From Protula sp. h YS-2021 (lineage: Eukaryota > Annelida > Polychaeta > Sabellida > Serpulidae), in contig OX457024.1 in assembly GCA_949752745.1 (NCBI GenBank), positions 49,232,490 through 49,296,489 of the forward strand: a DNA stretch of 64,000 nt, written 5' to 3'. Positions within the stretch are counted from its first letter, which is position 1, and every line of letters begins with the position of its first letter. This document shows positions 48,778 through 60,100 of the stretch, one piece after another. The position numbers were made by a program, and so were the translations under genes. Below the pieces are notes generated by a model. It did not search any database. It was given only the letters and a program-made list of their open reading frames with translations, and was not told the DNA's origin.

Positions 48778-49118
48778 TTTTTAGACTTTGTCGGGCTAGC
48801 CTTATCACATCAGTATCCGTCGTCTGTATGTATGTATGTATGTAAACTTTTACATCAAATGCCTCTTCTCGGATTTGATCGGATTCCTTTCAAATTTTTT
48901 ACTCTATGTAGGCGTCTCTTGAAAAATTACTTTTTTTGGCGATCCGCCCAAAATTGACAAAATGGCTTACATTTAAAATTTTTTGGTTGCCAATTTTCAA
49001 AATGCTTCGTCTCCCACAATTTTGATAAGATTTTCTTTAAATTCTGTGCGAATATTCTTTAGATAGGCCTCTCTTGAAAAATTACTTTATTTGGTGATCC
49101 GCCAAAAATTGGCCAAAT
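48778..49118 (-). mobile_element. HINE1, copy 3 (reverse)
   Basis: Read on the minus strand, the core units end in TTTACATACATACATACAG, GACGACGGATAC, then GATAAGGCTAGCCCGACAAA and GTCTAA. About two core units are present. The copy abuts a HINE2 array at 49119. Confidence 0.7.
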
Positions 49119-51333
49119 TGGGCGCATCAACGCAAGTTAAGTAAACATGCGCACTGATCCGAAATACGAAACGCGCATCAGTTGAACCTAAAGATACATG
49201 TGCACTTGTCCAGAATAAGAACCGCACATCAACCCAAGTTAAATAAACAAGCGCATTGGTCCGAAATGCGAACTGCTGATCAACGGAAGTTGAATAAACA
49301 TGCGAACTGGTTCGAAATGCGAACCGCGCATCGAGCACTGGCTCGAAATGCGAAGAAAATACCTCAAAATGCATCTTCTCGTGAGTTTTGATCGATATCA
49401 TTTATTTTAGGTATGAGGCATGCTTTAGGAGTTCGTGAATATGCCACCTACTTTTTGAGTCGATCAGGCAATTTTGGGGAAAATTTTGAAGAGAAAAATT
49501 CAAAATGCATGTCGTCCTAAAGCTGTCATTTATTTTTGGTATAAGCCGCCTCTATGGGGTAATAATAATCTAATAATGCATACGGCTTGTGCTTTTTGAT
49601 TGAATTGGAAAATTTTTGAATTTTTTTCGGAATTAAAAAAAAAAAAAAAAACTGAATCTCCTCCTACAGCGCATCAACGCAAGTTAAATGAACTAGCGAA
49701 CTAGTTCAAAATAACAACCGCGTATCAAGACAAGTTAAATAAACACGCGCCGTGGTCCGAAATGCGAACCGCGCATCGACGCAAGTTGAATAAACATGCG
49801 CACTGGTCTGAAATGCGAACCGCGCATAAACGCAAGTTAAATAAACATGCGCACTGGTTGGACATACGAACGGCGCTTCGATGCAAGTTAAATAAATATG
49901 CGCAATTGTCCGAAATGCCAACCGCGCATCAACGCACGTTAACCAAACATTCGCACTGGTCCGAAATGCGAACCGCGCATCGACATAAGTTAACATGCGC
50001 TCTGGTCCGAAATGCCAACCACACATCAACGCATGTTAAATAAACATAGGTACTGGTCCCAAATGCGAATCGTTCATTAAAGCAAGTTGCATAAACATGC
50101 GCACTGGTCCACAATAAGCACCCAACATCAACACAAGTTAAATAAACATAGGTACTGGTCCCAAATGCGAATCGTTCATTAAAGCAAGTTGCATAAACAT
50201 GCGCACTGGTCCACAATAAGCACCCAACATCAACACAAGTTAAATAAACATGAGCACTGGTCCGAAATGCGAATCGCGCATCAACGGAAGTTCAGTAAAC
50301 ATGCGCACTGGTCCAAAATGCAAACCGCGCATCAACGCAAGTTAAAATAAACATACGCAGTGGTCTAAAATAAGAACCGGGCATCAACGCAGATTAAATA
50401 AACATTCGCAGTGGTCCGAATTGTGAACCGCGCATCAACGCAAGCTAAACAAACATCTGCACTGTTGAAATAATTGTTTATGCCCGGCCAGTAGTACACG
50501 TGTGTGTATACAATTTCGATACGTTGTTTGAAGGTATCTCTGGTAGACTATTGAGTCTACCAGAGATACACAACATCTGTTTCCCTTTTTTCTGGGAAAC
50601 AAATCTTTGTATGTATTTATCGATCTATGTTCGGGTGCGTTCGCTAAATTGATTTTCTGGTTAGCTCTTTGTCATTTCGTCTTTTGAAGCCCATTTTTAT
50701 CCCCCGCCGTCCTGACGGAGGCGGGGGATATAGAAACGCATTATGTCCGTCCGTCCGTCAGTTTTGTTTCCAGACGATATCTCCGAAACTAGTGGGCGGA
50801 TCTAGTTCATATTTTGTATGTCCCACAACCGAGATATCTAAATGTGCCTTTTGGGGGTTTTATTGGGATCGAAGCCCATCTGGATTTGTATTTGGACTTA
50901 GAATTCCAAAATCCGGATCTCAACGTGTACTTTGGTTTCCAGACGATATCTCCGAAACTAGTGACTGGATCCGGTTCATATTTGATATGCGCAACAACCA
51001 AGAAATCTAGATGTGGCTTGTGGGGGTTTTGATCGGATCGAAGCCCATCTGGATCTGTAATTGGACTAAGTTTTAATCCCAAAACCCGGATCTCAATGTG
51101 TACTTTGTTTTCCAGACGATAACTCTAAAATATTTGCCGGATTCGGTTTTCATTTCGTATGCATAACAACAATATAGTGTAGTTGTTTTATCTACTTAGT
51201 TTAAGTGCGAGGTACAGCACCCGCCTTACTAATTACACCCACGGCGGGGGATATTGCAATTACTGATTGCTCTTGCTTTCAGGGAAATTCCCTTGCTCAT
51301 GCACGCTGTAAGCTGGGATTTCGTCCTTGGGCA
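49119..51333 (-). mobile_element. HINE2, copy 3 (reverse, rearranged)
   Basis: 51-bp units at 49119-49350 and 49670-50460 are separated by two ~150-bp units. Then follow the hairpin GTATCTCTGGTAGAC-TATTGA-GTCTACCAGAGATAC (50534-50569, perfect 15-bp arms), the AACAAATCTTTGTATGTATT block, and the terminal CAGGGAAATTCCCTTGCTCA...GTCCTTGGGCAC end. The usual (TAAC)n and CCCAGCTTACG hairpin end is absent. A 0.56-kb element is inserted at about 50699. Confidence 0.75.
50699..51260. mobile_element. CCCCCGCC-ended element nested in HINE2
   Basis: It starts TATCCCCCGCCGTCCTGACG with an immediate inverse GGCGGGGGATATA, and ends GGCGGGGGATATTGCAATTA. Between these lie about 2.3 units of some 170 bp that begin TTTCCAGACGATATCTCCGA. 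On either side HINE2 sequence continues (TTTTGAAGCCCATTTT on the left, TTTCAGGGAAATTCCC on the right), as in the uninterrupted region 61065-61100. Part of the right flank to about 51280 may belong to it. The superfamily is unknown. Confidence 0.7.
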
Positions 51334-51339
51334 CACTTG

Positions 51340-51905
51340 CTTTCTTTCAAAATTTTAATTGAATGCACTCAAATGTTGCAAAATGCCATCTCTTGAAAAG
51401 TTACGTTTCTGGTGATCCACCAAAAATAGAGCAAAAGGGTGGGGGGGTATTTTTCTTTGGCCAACTTTCAAAGCCCTTATTCTACGTTTTTGATCGGATT
51501 GTCTTCAAATTTTTCATAAATGTTCATTAAGCGGTCCTCTTTTGACAATTTTTTTTTTAAGGGATGGCCGGAAGACTCATTGGTGCTACTTTTGAATTCC
51601 GTGGCGGTGAATAATCTTTTGCAGTCGTTTAGCTGAGGCAACTTGAGCGAAAGCCAATCCCCTGCTTTCCACCCCTGGCCGGTTTCGAACCAGGGACCTT
51701 GGGATTACAGGACCAACGCTCTACCGGCTGAGCTAACCGTCACCACTTTTTGATAAATTACTTTCCTGGCGATCCGCCAAAAAATGGCTAAATGAGGGGT
51801 ATTTAAAGATATTTAGTAGCCAATTTTCAAAACGCTTCTTCCACAGTTTGATCGGATTCCATTATAAACTTGTACGAATTTTCATCAATAGGGTTTAGCA
51901 ATATG
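51340..51905 (-). mobile_element. HINE1, copy 4 (reverse), interrupted by a SINE
   Basis: About two and a half ~150-bp core units (GGTGATCCACCAAAAATAGA, GGCGATCCGCCAAAAAATGG) follow directly on the end of HINE2 copy 3. A tRNA-derived SINE separates them at 51548. Confidence 0.65.
51548..51744 (-). mobile_element. tRNA-derived SINE
   Basis: On the minus strand it starts GGTGACGGTTAGCTCAGCCG with an intact A box (TAGCTCAGCCGG). A consensus B box, GGTTCGAAACC, follows at the right spacing for a polymerase III internal promoter. The anticodon arm is imperfect, so this is not a tRNA gene. The body is unrelated to tRNA and ends in an A-rich tail. The flanks CTTTTGACA and CTTTTTGATA may be a worn target duplication. 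It splits a HINE1 core unit. Confidence 0.85.
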
Positions 51906-52305
51906 ATAGCCACTTGGCTGGTAACAATGTCCCTGGAGAATCTTTTTAGCCCATCCGACTATCGTCCGTGGACTATACTATTCTACACTTTTGGCTTATC
52001 CGTTATAGTATGTGTTTGAAATGTTTCACACTGCTACTCATCCTACATTTCTGGTCCGGTTGTTTTGAAATTTGGCAGAAATATTCCCTCGATAATCCTC
52101 CACATAACTTATTTTCGTTGTCACTTTTCCTACAAATCTGGCCCGATTACGTTGAAATTTGACAGTAGTGTTTTCCTCAAGCTCCTGCATTAAGCCTATG
52201 TTTTGTTTGGCGATTTTTCTAAAAGTTGCAAAAATCTTGACCCAAAACGGAAGAATTCACAATGTGCTCCTTCTTGATTCACCTTTACCAGTCGTATGAC
52301 CACTT

Positions 52306-52380
52306 GCCTCGATAGCTCAGTTGGTAACATGTTAGACTGATAATCACGGGGTCATGTTTTCAGGCTCTGTTGAAGGCGAA
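52306..52380 (+). other. Degenerate tRNA-like (Ile-GAT-like) sequence
   Basis: GCCTCGATAGCTCAGTTGGT carries an A box and is followed by an anticodon-like loop CTGATAA. The T arm is broken (ATGTTTTCAGGCTC instead of GGTTCGANTCC). It is most likely a decayed SINE head or tRNA pseudogene. Confidence 0.4.
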
Positions 52381-52397
52381 TTTTTTAATTGTCTTCC

Positions 52398-52406
52398 TTT
52401 GTCGTC

Positions 52407-52438
<32 letters not shown>

Positions 52439-52470
52439 CATCATCATCATATTCATGATCACCATCATCA
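52398..52470. repeat. (CAT)n microsatellite, tail of the non-LTR element
   Basis: A run of CAT/CATCAC units lies just past the 3' end of the reverse-transcriptase remnant (minus strand), separated by GCGCCATATAAATGCCACAA. Short-repeat 3' tails are usual for CR1/L2-like retrotransposons. Confidence 0.75.
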
Positions 52471-52634
52471 TTGTGGCATTTATATGGCGCTTATTCAGCG
52501 TTTACACCTAACCGCCTTACAATCTATTTTTCCATAATATCACTTCACAGAATATCACTTGAAATGAAGAAAACTAAAAGCACAATCATTGCTATATATA
52601 TAGCCAAGTGTCACTAAAATAGAATGTCCAAAGC

Positions 52635-54393
52635 TTAATCGTTATATGCTTTCCTAAATAAGTATGTCTTCAGCTTCCTTTTGAAATCAAGGATGCATTC
52701 GATCGTTCGGGGTTCAATTGGAAGATCGTTCCACAACTTTGGTGCAATCGTAATATACTTATTTCGATATTTTGTAACGACTAATTAACATTTATCAGAT
52801 GACGGAAGGCTTCTAGATGGTTCGCATCTGACCAACAGTTCGTTGAGGTAGCTTGCACCGGTTTTATCATCGTTATACCGCGAATGTGGAGCTGGCTTCG
52901 GCAGTTGGGTGTCGTGTGTGTAGAGATGGTATAGCAGCAGTAACAAGCTTATCAGTCGTCCTATTGGTTGGGTGTAGTTGAAGTAAAACTTAGGACCGAG
53001 AATGGAACCTTGTGGTAGGCAAACATCGAGCGTAACAGGGTCGGAACAGCTTCCATTTCCGTTAATGTACATTTCACGGTCACAGAGATAGGGTTTTATC
53101 CATTTTAACACCTGGACGGGTATTTTGTGTGTAGCTTCGAGACGTCTTAATAGTAGATCGTGGTCGACGGTGTCAAAAGGGGCTGACAAATCCACTAACG
53201 CAAGCAAGACTGTGTTGTTGGTATCTAGTTGCGTTCGAATGTTGTTTGAGATCTTAAGTAGCGCCGTCTTACAGCTGTGGTTTGGTTTATATGCCGACTT
53301 AAGTTTTTCTCCAAGACTATTTGGAGACAAGTGGTTGTCTAACTGAGTACTAACTGCTCGCTCTATAAGCTTTCTGATAAAATTTAAGTTAGACACTGGC
53401 CAATAGTTCTTCAGGATTGTGTCTAGATTTGGCTTTTTGAGGAATGGTTTTACAACTGCGGAAAATATCCACCTTGAAGTGAACCAATGCAGGTAGTATT
53501 TCATTCGAGCATTCTTTCAGTAAGGATGTAGGTACTGCATCTAGTTCACAATATTTGAGGTTTGACCGTCTCAATAACTTTGAAACGTCTTCCTGACTGA
53601 GAAGTTTGAAACTATTCATTGGTATAACACCTCCCTCGCATCCATCATACTCCATAGCTTAAGTCTCATTATTATTTGGAAAGCTCCTTCTTATGTTGTA
53701 AATTTTTGTTTGGAAATAGTCTCGAAAATCAGTGGCTAGTTCCGATGGGGAGATATGCTCGGGCATTGGATTCTCCTTTACTTTGTTTATCAACCGGGTT
53801 GCTGTTCTAAAGATTTCTTCATGATCATCCTTTTGTTCACTTGTAAATTGCAAATAAAATTCATTCATGACTATAAAAAGTTCGGCGTCGTATTTGTTCC
53901 TGTATTGTTTAAAATTCGATTTATCTTTCCGGTATGCTCTTTCAGACTTTCGAAGAGCAATATCCAGATTTGGAGTAATCGATGGATCTTTGTTTTTCGA
54001 AGTGCAAGTGCGAGTAACTAAGGGTGCATGTTTATCAAAAACTGTTTGTAATTCGCTATCAAAGGCTGTGACTAGGTTGTCTAAATTCATGTCATTGAAG
54101 TTTTTCATTATGCTACAGTCCGAAATATCTTTTTAAAATCATCTGTATTGATATCACGATACTTGCGGTCAGTCACTTTTTTTCTACTTGTAGCAATTGC
54201 TTCTCTCGTTTCTACTTTGCAAGACACGATGTGATGATCGGATATACGATCGCCAATGACATCTTCTACACAAAGATAGTCACTATTTCGAGTTATTAGA
54301 TAATCTCGAGTGTGGCCCTGTTCATGGGTAGCTTCGAGCACATGCTGTTGTAAATTGAAGGAAAGAAGTGTCTCTTGTAATAATATTTATAGT
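52635..54393 (-). pseudogene. Dead non-LTR retrotransposon ORF2 (CR1/L2/Jockey-like)
   Basis: Fragments in several frames lie in the correct order on the minus strand. They are: an endonuclease C-terminus (GHTRDYLITR...ISDHHIVSCKV, near 54310-54200), a linker (54108-53659), the start of reverse transcriptase (53655-53470), its core with NYWPVSNLNFI, LVDLSAPFDTVDH and LPQGSILGP (53470-52985), and the C-terminal end APKLWNDLP...FKRKLKTYLFRKAYND (about 52790-52638). The catalytic YADD box reads YTHD, there are at least three frame breaks, and the segment between the YADD box and the C-terminus is mostly deleted. The 5' part is missing. It lies in COMMD10 intron 3. Confidence 0.9.
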
Positions 54394-54714
54394 TCTGCAC
54401 CCCATAGAAGCAAGAGTTTGTGAGCTCAAGCCCCAGTCAGGAAACAGTTCATTTTTGTATGTTTTGCTTGTCTGCTATAGCTTTAGTGTTGCTGGAGGTG
54501 CGTAATAATTAGTATTAAAGTAGTGTTTTTGTTACCTGTTCGGCAAAAACTGGCCCAAAAAAACGGATAGCGTTAAGACAAACACAAATAGCTGTTCATC
54601 CGCAAATCCAGATTACTTTTGATAGCAATGTTGCCCATGAGTCCTACAAAATCTAAATTGGTCAACATTCGTCGGTTTCTGCTTTCAGCGTTTGGATCGC
54701 GGGATCGCTGAAGG

Positions 54715-55752
54715 CAGTGTTGCCACATCGTCCTCTTTTAAAGGATTATCTTTTTTTTTTAAAAAAAAGGACAATTTTATCCTTTTTTATCCTTAAATAC
54801 TTTTTTATATTTATTAATCCAAATTCAAAATCCAAATTTTTTTTATACATATGTTGTTACTGCCCACAAAAAATCAAAAGTCTGCAGTGAAACGTGAGTG
54901 AGTAATCGCGGTTACAAAAAAAGGGGGGGGGGGAGGCACTGGTGGGGGCCAGACTGGGGGCCAGACTGACAACGAGCGTTTTATAAGTTGCCCGCTCCGC
55001 GTGTACCGCCGCGGCGGGGAACTAAAATAGGATAAATTTTGGGAAAAAAGTATGAAAAAAGGATAACACATATTGCGCTGAAAATTTTAAAAGTTTAAAA
55101 ATACATCCTAAAAGTAATCAAAACATGCAATAACATAGAAGACCATCCATAAATTACATATGCACCGCCCAAGTGAGGGGTGGCGGTAGTTGGATGCGAA
55201 CTGTAAAGCCAAATTCCATGATGACGTCACAATTTAGTGCAAATAGGAGTGTCTGAAATAAAAAAAATAACGTATTTTATCGATGGTCCCTAGGGAAATG
55301 CAACTCAAAATTATATATTGAAGTTCTTCAAAATCATTAAAGAAATAAGAATTACTTAATATTATTTAGAATAATGGATATTTTATAGTGTTATAAGATA
55401 TCGATAACGCTTACGAAATATATGTTTCAATTTCATGAAAAAATACACTTTAACTACAATGTACTGATTTTAGCAATAGATGTTGCAAAAATGATTGGAT
55501 TTCACCAAAAAATGACGAAACTATGAAACTTCAAACATGACCACAATTTTTGTTTGTGTAGGCACGATGATTCCACTTCTGTTCGCCAACCAAAATTCCG
55601 TCCACCACCTCCCTGCTTTTTTACGTGCGATTTTTCAGTAAGCTTTTGACCGAAGGAGTGTGCATTCAGATATCTTTCGGCGGCGGACTATGATCAGTTT
55701 CGCTGATATACTTGTTTATCCTTTTTTTCTTAATGACTCCGTGGCAACACTG
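54715..55752. mobile_element. CAGTGTTGCCAC-ended element, 1.04 kb
   Basis: CAGTGTTGCCAC begins at 54715 and its inverse GTGGCAACACTG ends at 55752. AAGGATAA-rich sequence lies inside both ends. The interior (AGGATAAATTTTGGGAAAAA, ATGGTCCCTAGGGAAATGCA, ATATGTTTCAATTTCATGAA) is the uninterrupted counterpart of the 12.7-16.0 kb region in GPN2 intron 2. No coding capacity and no target duplication were seen. Confidence 0.75.
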
Positions 55753-55998
55753 CGAACTCGCGGGCCAATAATGTTAAGGATACGTTTTTCCTCTGCATAC
55801 TGGCTCTTTGATTAACAGTGGCTGATCGCAGTCCTAATTTATAACAGCAACTGTTACTTAAGTGTAATTCTGTGGGTCCAATTGTTTAGCTGAAAGGTGT
55901 GGATGTCTTTACATCGTCTCTGTTGAAATGTAGTGCTCACTTGTGCACTTGTCAAACTGTATATATAAATGCTTCATTTATGCTTGCTTTCTTTACAG

Positions 55999-56070
55999 GC
56001 AGCGTACCATTCTCTCCAACCAAGTGTTTTGAAAGATCATTTATGCAGCTTACAGTTGTCGGAAGATAAG
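55999..56070 (+). CDS. COMMD10: COMMD10 exon 4
   Basis: A 72-bp exon encodes AAYHSLQPSVLKDHLCSLQL, then SEDK. It matches the [24 protein letters not shown] segment that closes the HN domain. The acceptor is CTTTACAG and the donor AAG|GTTTGT, both phase 0. The next expected block, the linker and the COMM domain that binds other COMMD subunits, is not found before the window ends. The gene therefore continues to the right. A Mutator-like element starts only 59 bp after this exon. Confidence 0.93.
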
Positions 56071-56232
56071 GTTTGTTGCTGTTGCTCCAGTGGCAAGTTG
56101 ATAGAGACTAGTTTTCGGTAAACGTAATAGGGGCCTGTAGGATATTTGACCAACCGAAATTTGACCAACAAAAATTTGACCAACTGCAATTTGACCAACC
56201 TCTTAATGAAAAAAACGAACATTTGACTAATT

Positions 56233-56900
56233 TCATAATTTTTTTTTCGTACCACTTATCAGTAAAACGTTAGCAATCACAAATGGTCCGACAAAAGCAA
56301 CATTTAAACAGCTTTTCTGGAACGTTGCGTATTCCCGTTTTGTACGCTTCTTCGGCGGTTGTCCTACAGCCTCCTGCAGGATCTTTGTGGCTACCATGGC
56401 TGCGTCTTTGCGTAGTGCCACAACTGCGGTGAAGAAGGTCGGATGCTTGTGGCCCACGAGCTGAAGAAACGCACGATTCCAGGTCTCGCACATGTTGTTT
56501 GTCCGATGCTGTACGCGACGAAATCGTCCAGCACTTGAACATGAGGGCCAAAAACAGCTGTGACGGCACTCATCGCTGCCATCTCAAAATCACTGATGAC
56601 GGTCGCAGGATCAGGGCTACGCCCCAGTTCCTCACACTTCGAGTCTATTTCCCGAAGGATGCTCTCGTAAATTTCCTGGCACTTCCCTGAAAAAAACGTG
56701 TAAGCACAAGAAACTGCTGTCTCACCAAGCGGTGCCCGTATCACGTAAATTTGCTGGAAAATGGTCGGGGCTATGGAGAAACTGCCGTCCATGAACCATG
56801 TCCTTGAACGGCTGAGCAGGCGTAATCCCTCATCTGTGGCGTAGATCACAGTGCGGTGCACGTGGAACTCAACCGTATGACACTCAATGGAGATTAGCAC
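56233..56900 (-). pseudogene. MULE transposase remnant
   Basis: The minus strand encodes ATDEGLRLLSRSRTWFMDGS, FSIAPTIFQQIYVIRAPLGE and VISDFEMAAMSAVTAVFGPH. These are typical of the MULE-type DDE transposase domain (DGTF-type first aspartate; DFE motif). After HVQ the frame breaks and resumes as RTNNMCETWNRAFLQLVGHK, with HPTFFTAVVALRKDAAMVAT. This is the conserved region downstream of the catalytic core, so about 100 residues of the middle, with the final catalytic acidic residue, are missing. The N-terminal part is also absent. Confidence 0.88.
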
Positions 56901-57017
56901 AACGCCTTTTTGATGCGAATGAGTACTTCTTTGAAATTACTTTTTCTTACGAAACCTCGAACTCCGAAATTTATAAGGTTATGTATATCTAAAACTGAAA
57001 GTTGGTCAAATGTCAGT

Positions 57018-57078
57018 TTTTAGCCCAGCTTACGTTATACGTAAGCTGGGGTATTCCTATCGGTTTGTCGTGGCGTCC

Positions 57079-57109
<31 letters not shown>

Positions 57110-60100
57110 GTTTATTTAGTAAACTTTGTTTCAAAATGCATCTCCTCCTACAATTTTGATCCGATGTCATTTATTTTTAGTATGAGGCACCCCTAAGGAG
57201 TCATGCATACGGCTTGTGCTTTTTTAGTCGATCGAACAATTTTTGTATTTTTGGCGAATTTTTTAAGAATAAATCTCGAAAATAATTCAAAATGCATCTA
57301 CTCCTACTATTCTGAGTCGATGTCGTTTATTTTTTCATGAGGCATCCCTAAGCGATCATGCATACGGCTTGTGCTTTTTTAGTCGATCGGTTGATTTTTT
57401 AATTTTTGGCGAATTTTTGAAGAAAAAGTTTTGAAATGTATCTCCTTCTACATTTTTGATCCAATGTCATTTATTTTTGGTATGAGGCACCCCTAAAGGG
57501 TCATGCATACGCCTTGTGCTTTTTTAGTCGATCGAACAATGTTTGTATTTTTGGGGTATTTTTGAAACAAAAATTTCGAAAATAATTCAAAAACTCCTAC
57601 ACTTTTGATTCGATGTGAATTATTTTTGGTGTGAGGCATCCCTAAGCGGTCGTGGATACGGCTTGTGCTTTTTTAGTCGATCGGGTGATTTTTGAATTTT
57701 TGGCGAATTTTGAAGAAAAATCTTTAAAATGTATGCCCTCTTGCATTTTTGACCCGATGTCATTTATTTTTTGTATGAGGCACCCCTAAAGGGTCATGCA
57801 TACCTCTTGTGCTATTTTAGTCGATCGAACAATGTTTGTATTTTGGGGGAATTTTTGAAGCAAAAATTTCGAAAATAATTCAAAATGCGTCAACTCCTAC
57901 ACTTTTGATTCGATGTGAATTATTTTTGGTGTGAGGCATCCCTAAGCGGTCGTGGATACGGCTTGTGCTTTTTTAGTCGATCGGGTGATTTTTGAATTTT
58001 TGGCGAATTTTTGAAGAAAAATTTTTAAGATGTATCTCCTCCTACATTTTTGATCCGATGTGTTTTATTTTTGGTATGAGACACCCCTAAAGGGTCATGC
58101 ATACCTCTTGTGCTTTTTTTGTCGATCGGACAATTTTTGTATTTTTAAGGAGTTTTTGAAGAAAAAACTACGAAGTGCATTTCCCCCTACAGTTTTGAAC
58201 CGATTTCATTTATTTTTGTTATGAGGCATCCTTAGGTGGGTTGGGCATACGGCTTGTGCTGTTTGACTTTGGGGGGAATTTTTGATGAAAATACCTCAAA
58301 ATGCATCTTCTCGTACAGTTTTGATCGGACATCATTTATTTTGGGGCTGGGGCATGCTTAGGGTGTCGTGAATACGGCCTGTGCTTTTTGAGTCGATCAG
58401 GGAATTTTGGGGGAATTTTTGAAGAAAAAATTCAAAATGCATTTCCTCCTACAGTTTTTATCAGATTTCATTTATTTTTTATATGAGCCGTCTCTAGGGG
58501 TCATGCATACGGCTTGTGCTTTTTGAGTGAATTGGAAAACTTTTAAATTTTTTTCGGAATTTTTGCAAAAAAAAATGCAATGAATCTCGTACAGCGCGTA
58601 AACGCAAGTTAAATGAACTTGCACAATAGTCAGTTATAACAACCGGACATCGACGCAAGTTACATAAACACGCGCAGTAGCCCAAAATAAGCACTGCGCA
58701 TCGATGCAAGTTAAATAGACATGCGCATTGGTCCGAAATGTGAACCGCTCATCGACGGAAGACAAACATGCGACCTGGTCCAAAATAAGCACCGCGCATT
58801 ATCGCAAGGAACATGCGCACGGGTCCGAAAAAATGAACCACGCGATGAGTTGAACAGACATGCGCAGTGGTCCGAAATGCGAACCGCGTATCAACGCAAC
58901 CCAAAGAAACATTGGCACTGGTCCGAAATGCGAACCACACATCGAGACAAGTTAAATAAACATGCGCAGTGGTCCGAAAGGCAAACCGCACATCAACGCA
59001 AGTTAAATAAACATGTGCACGTGGTCCAAAATAAGCACCGCGCATCAACACAAAGCTAAATATATATGCGCACTGGTCCGAAAAAAGAACCGCGCATCAA
59101 CGAAACCCAAAGAAACATGCGCAGTGGTCTGAAATGAGAACCACGCATCAACACAAGTTAAATATACATTCGCAATGGCCCGAAATGCGAACTGCGCATC
59201 GACGGAAGTTAAATAAACATGCGAACTGGTCCAAAATAAGCACCGCACATCAACGCAAGTTAAACAAACATGCGCACTTGTCCGAAAAAAGAACCACGAA
59301 TCGTGTATAGACATAAAGAGTCGGGCATCGACGGGACATAAATAAACATGCATACTGGTCCGAAATGCAAATCGCGTGTCAACGCAAGTTAAATGAACCT
59401 GCGCACTGGTCCGAAATGCGAACCGCGCATCAACGCAACCTAAAGAAACAAGTACACTGGTCCGAAATGCGAACCGCACATCAGCGCAAGTTAAATAAAC
59501 ATTTGCACTATTCCAAAATAATTACCGCGCATTAGCACATGCGCACTGGCCCAAAATGCGAACCACCTATGAACACAAGTTAAATAAACATGCGCACTGG
59601 TGGAAAATGGAACCACTCATCAACGCAAGCTAAATAAACAAACACACTGGTCAGAAATGGGAACCGAGCATTAATGCAAGTTAAAACTAAACCTCATTTC
59701 GCTAGCGAAATGTTAAACACTTGACAAGAATTAAAACGCAAAAATACTTCCTTCAGTGTGTTATTTCTTAAATACTATATTGCAAACAACACAGCTTGAA
59801 TACGTCTTATAAGCCGAGTAGTGTTTGGTTTTTGTTGACTGATCAGGCATACGCCGTGTTATCTATTTACGCAGTGAGAGCTCACACAAAGCTGAGCAAC
59901 TGTGTGTTCTGTGCTGTGCGTGAAATACTTCGCATTTACTTCCAAAAATACACTCTTTTCACATGGCTAGAAATCCGGTCAGTGTCAAGAAAAAAAAAAG
60001 ATACCAACGGTTGATCGCACAAATTAAAAAACCCCTTGCAAGCCACAGGCTTGCCAAGTGTTAAAAACATGCGCACTGGTCTGAAATGCGAACCGCACAT

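Noticed and set aside
51670..51744. Functional tRNA gene on the minus strand
   Set aside because: The A and B boxes are intact but the anticodon stem-loop has the wrong geometry and a SINE body with an A-rich tail follows.
52306..52380. Functional tRNA-Ile gene
   Set aside because: The T arm and B box are broken and no acceptor stem pairing is evident.
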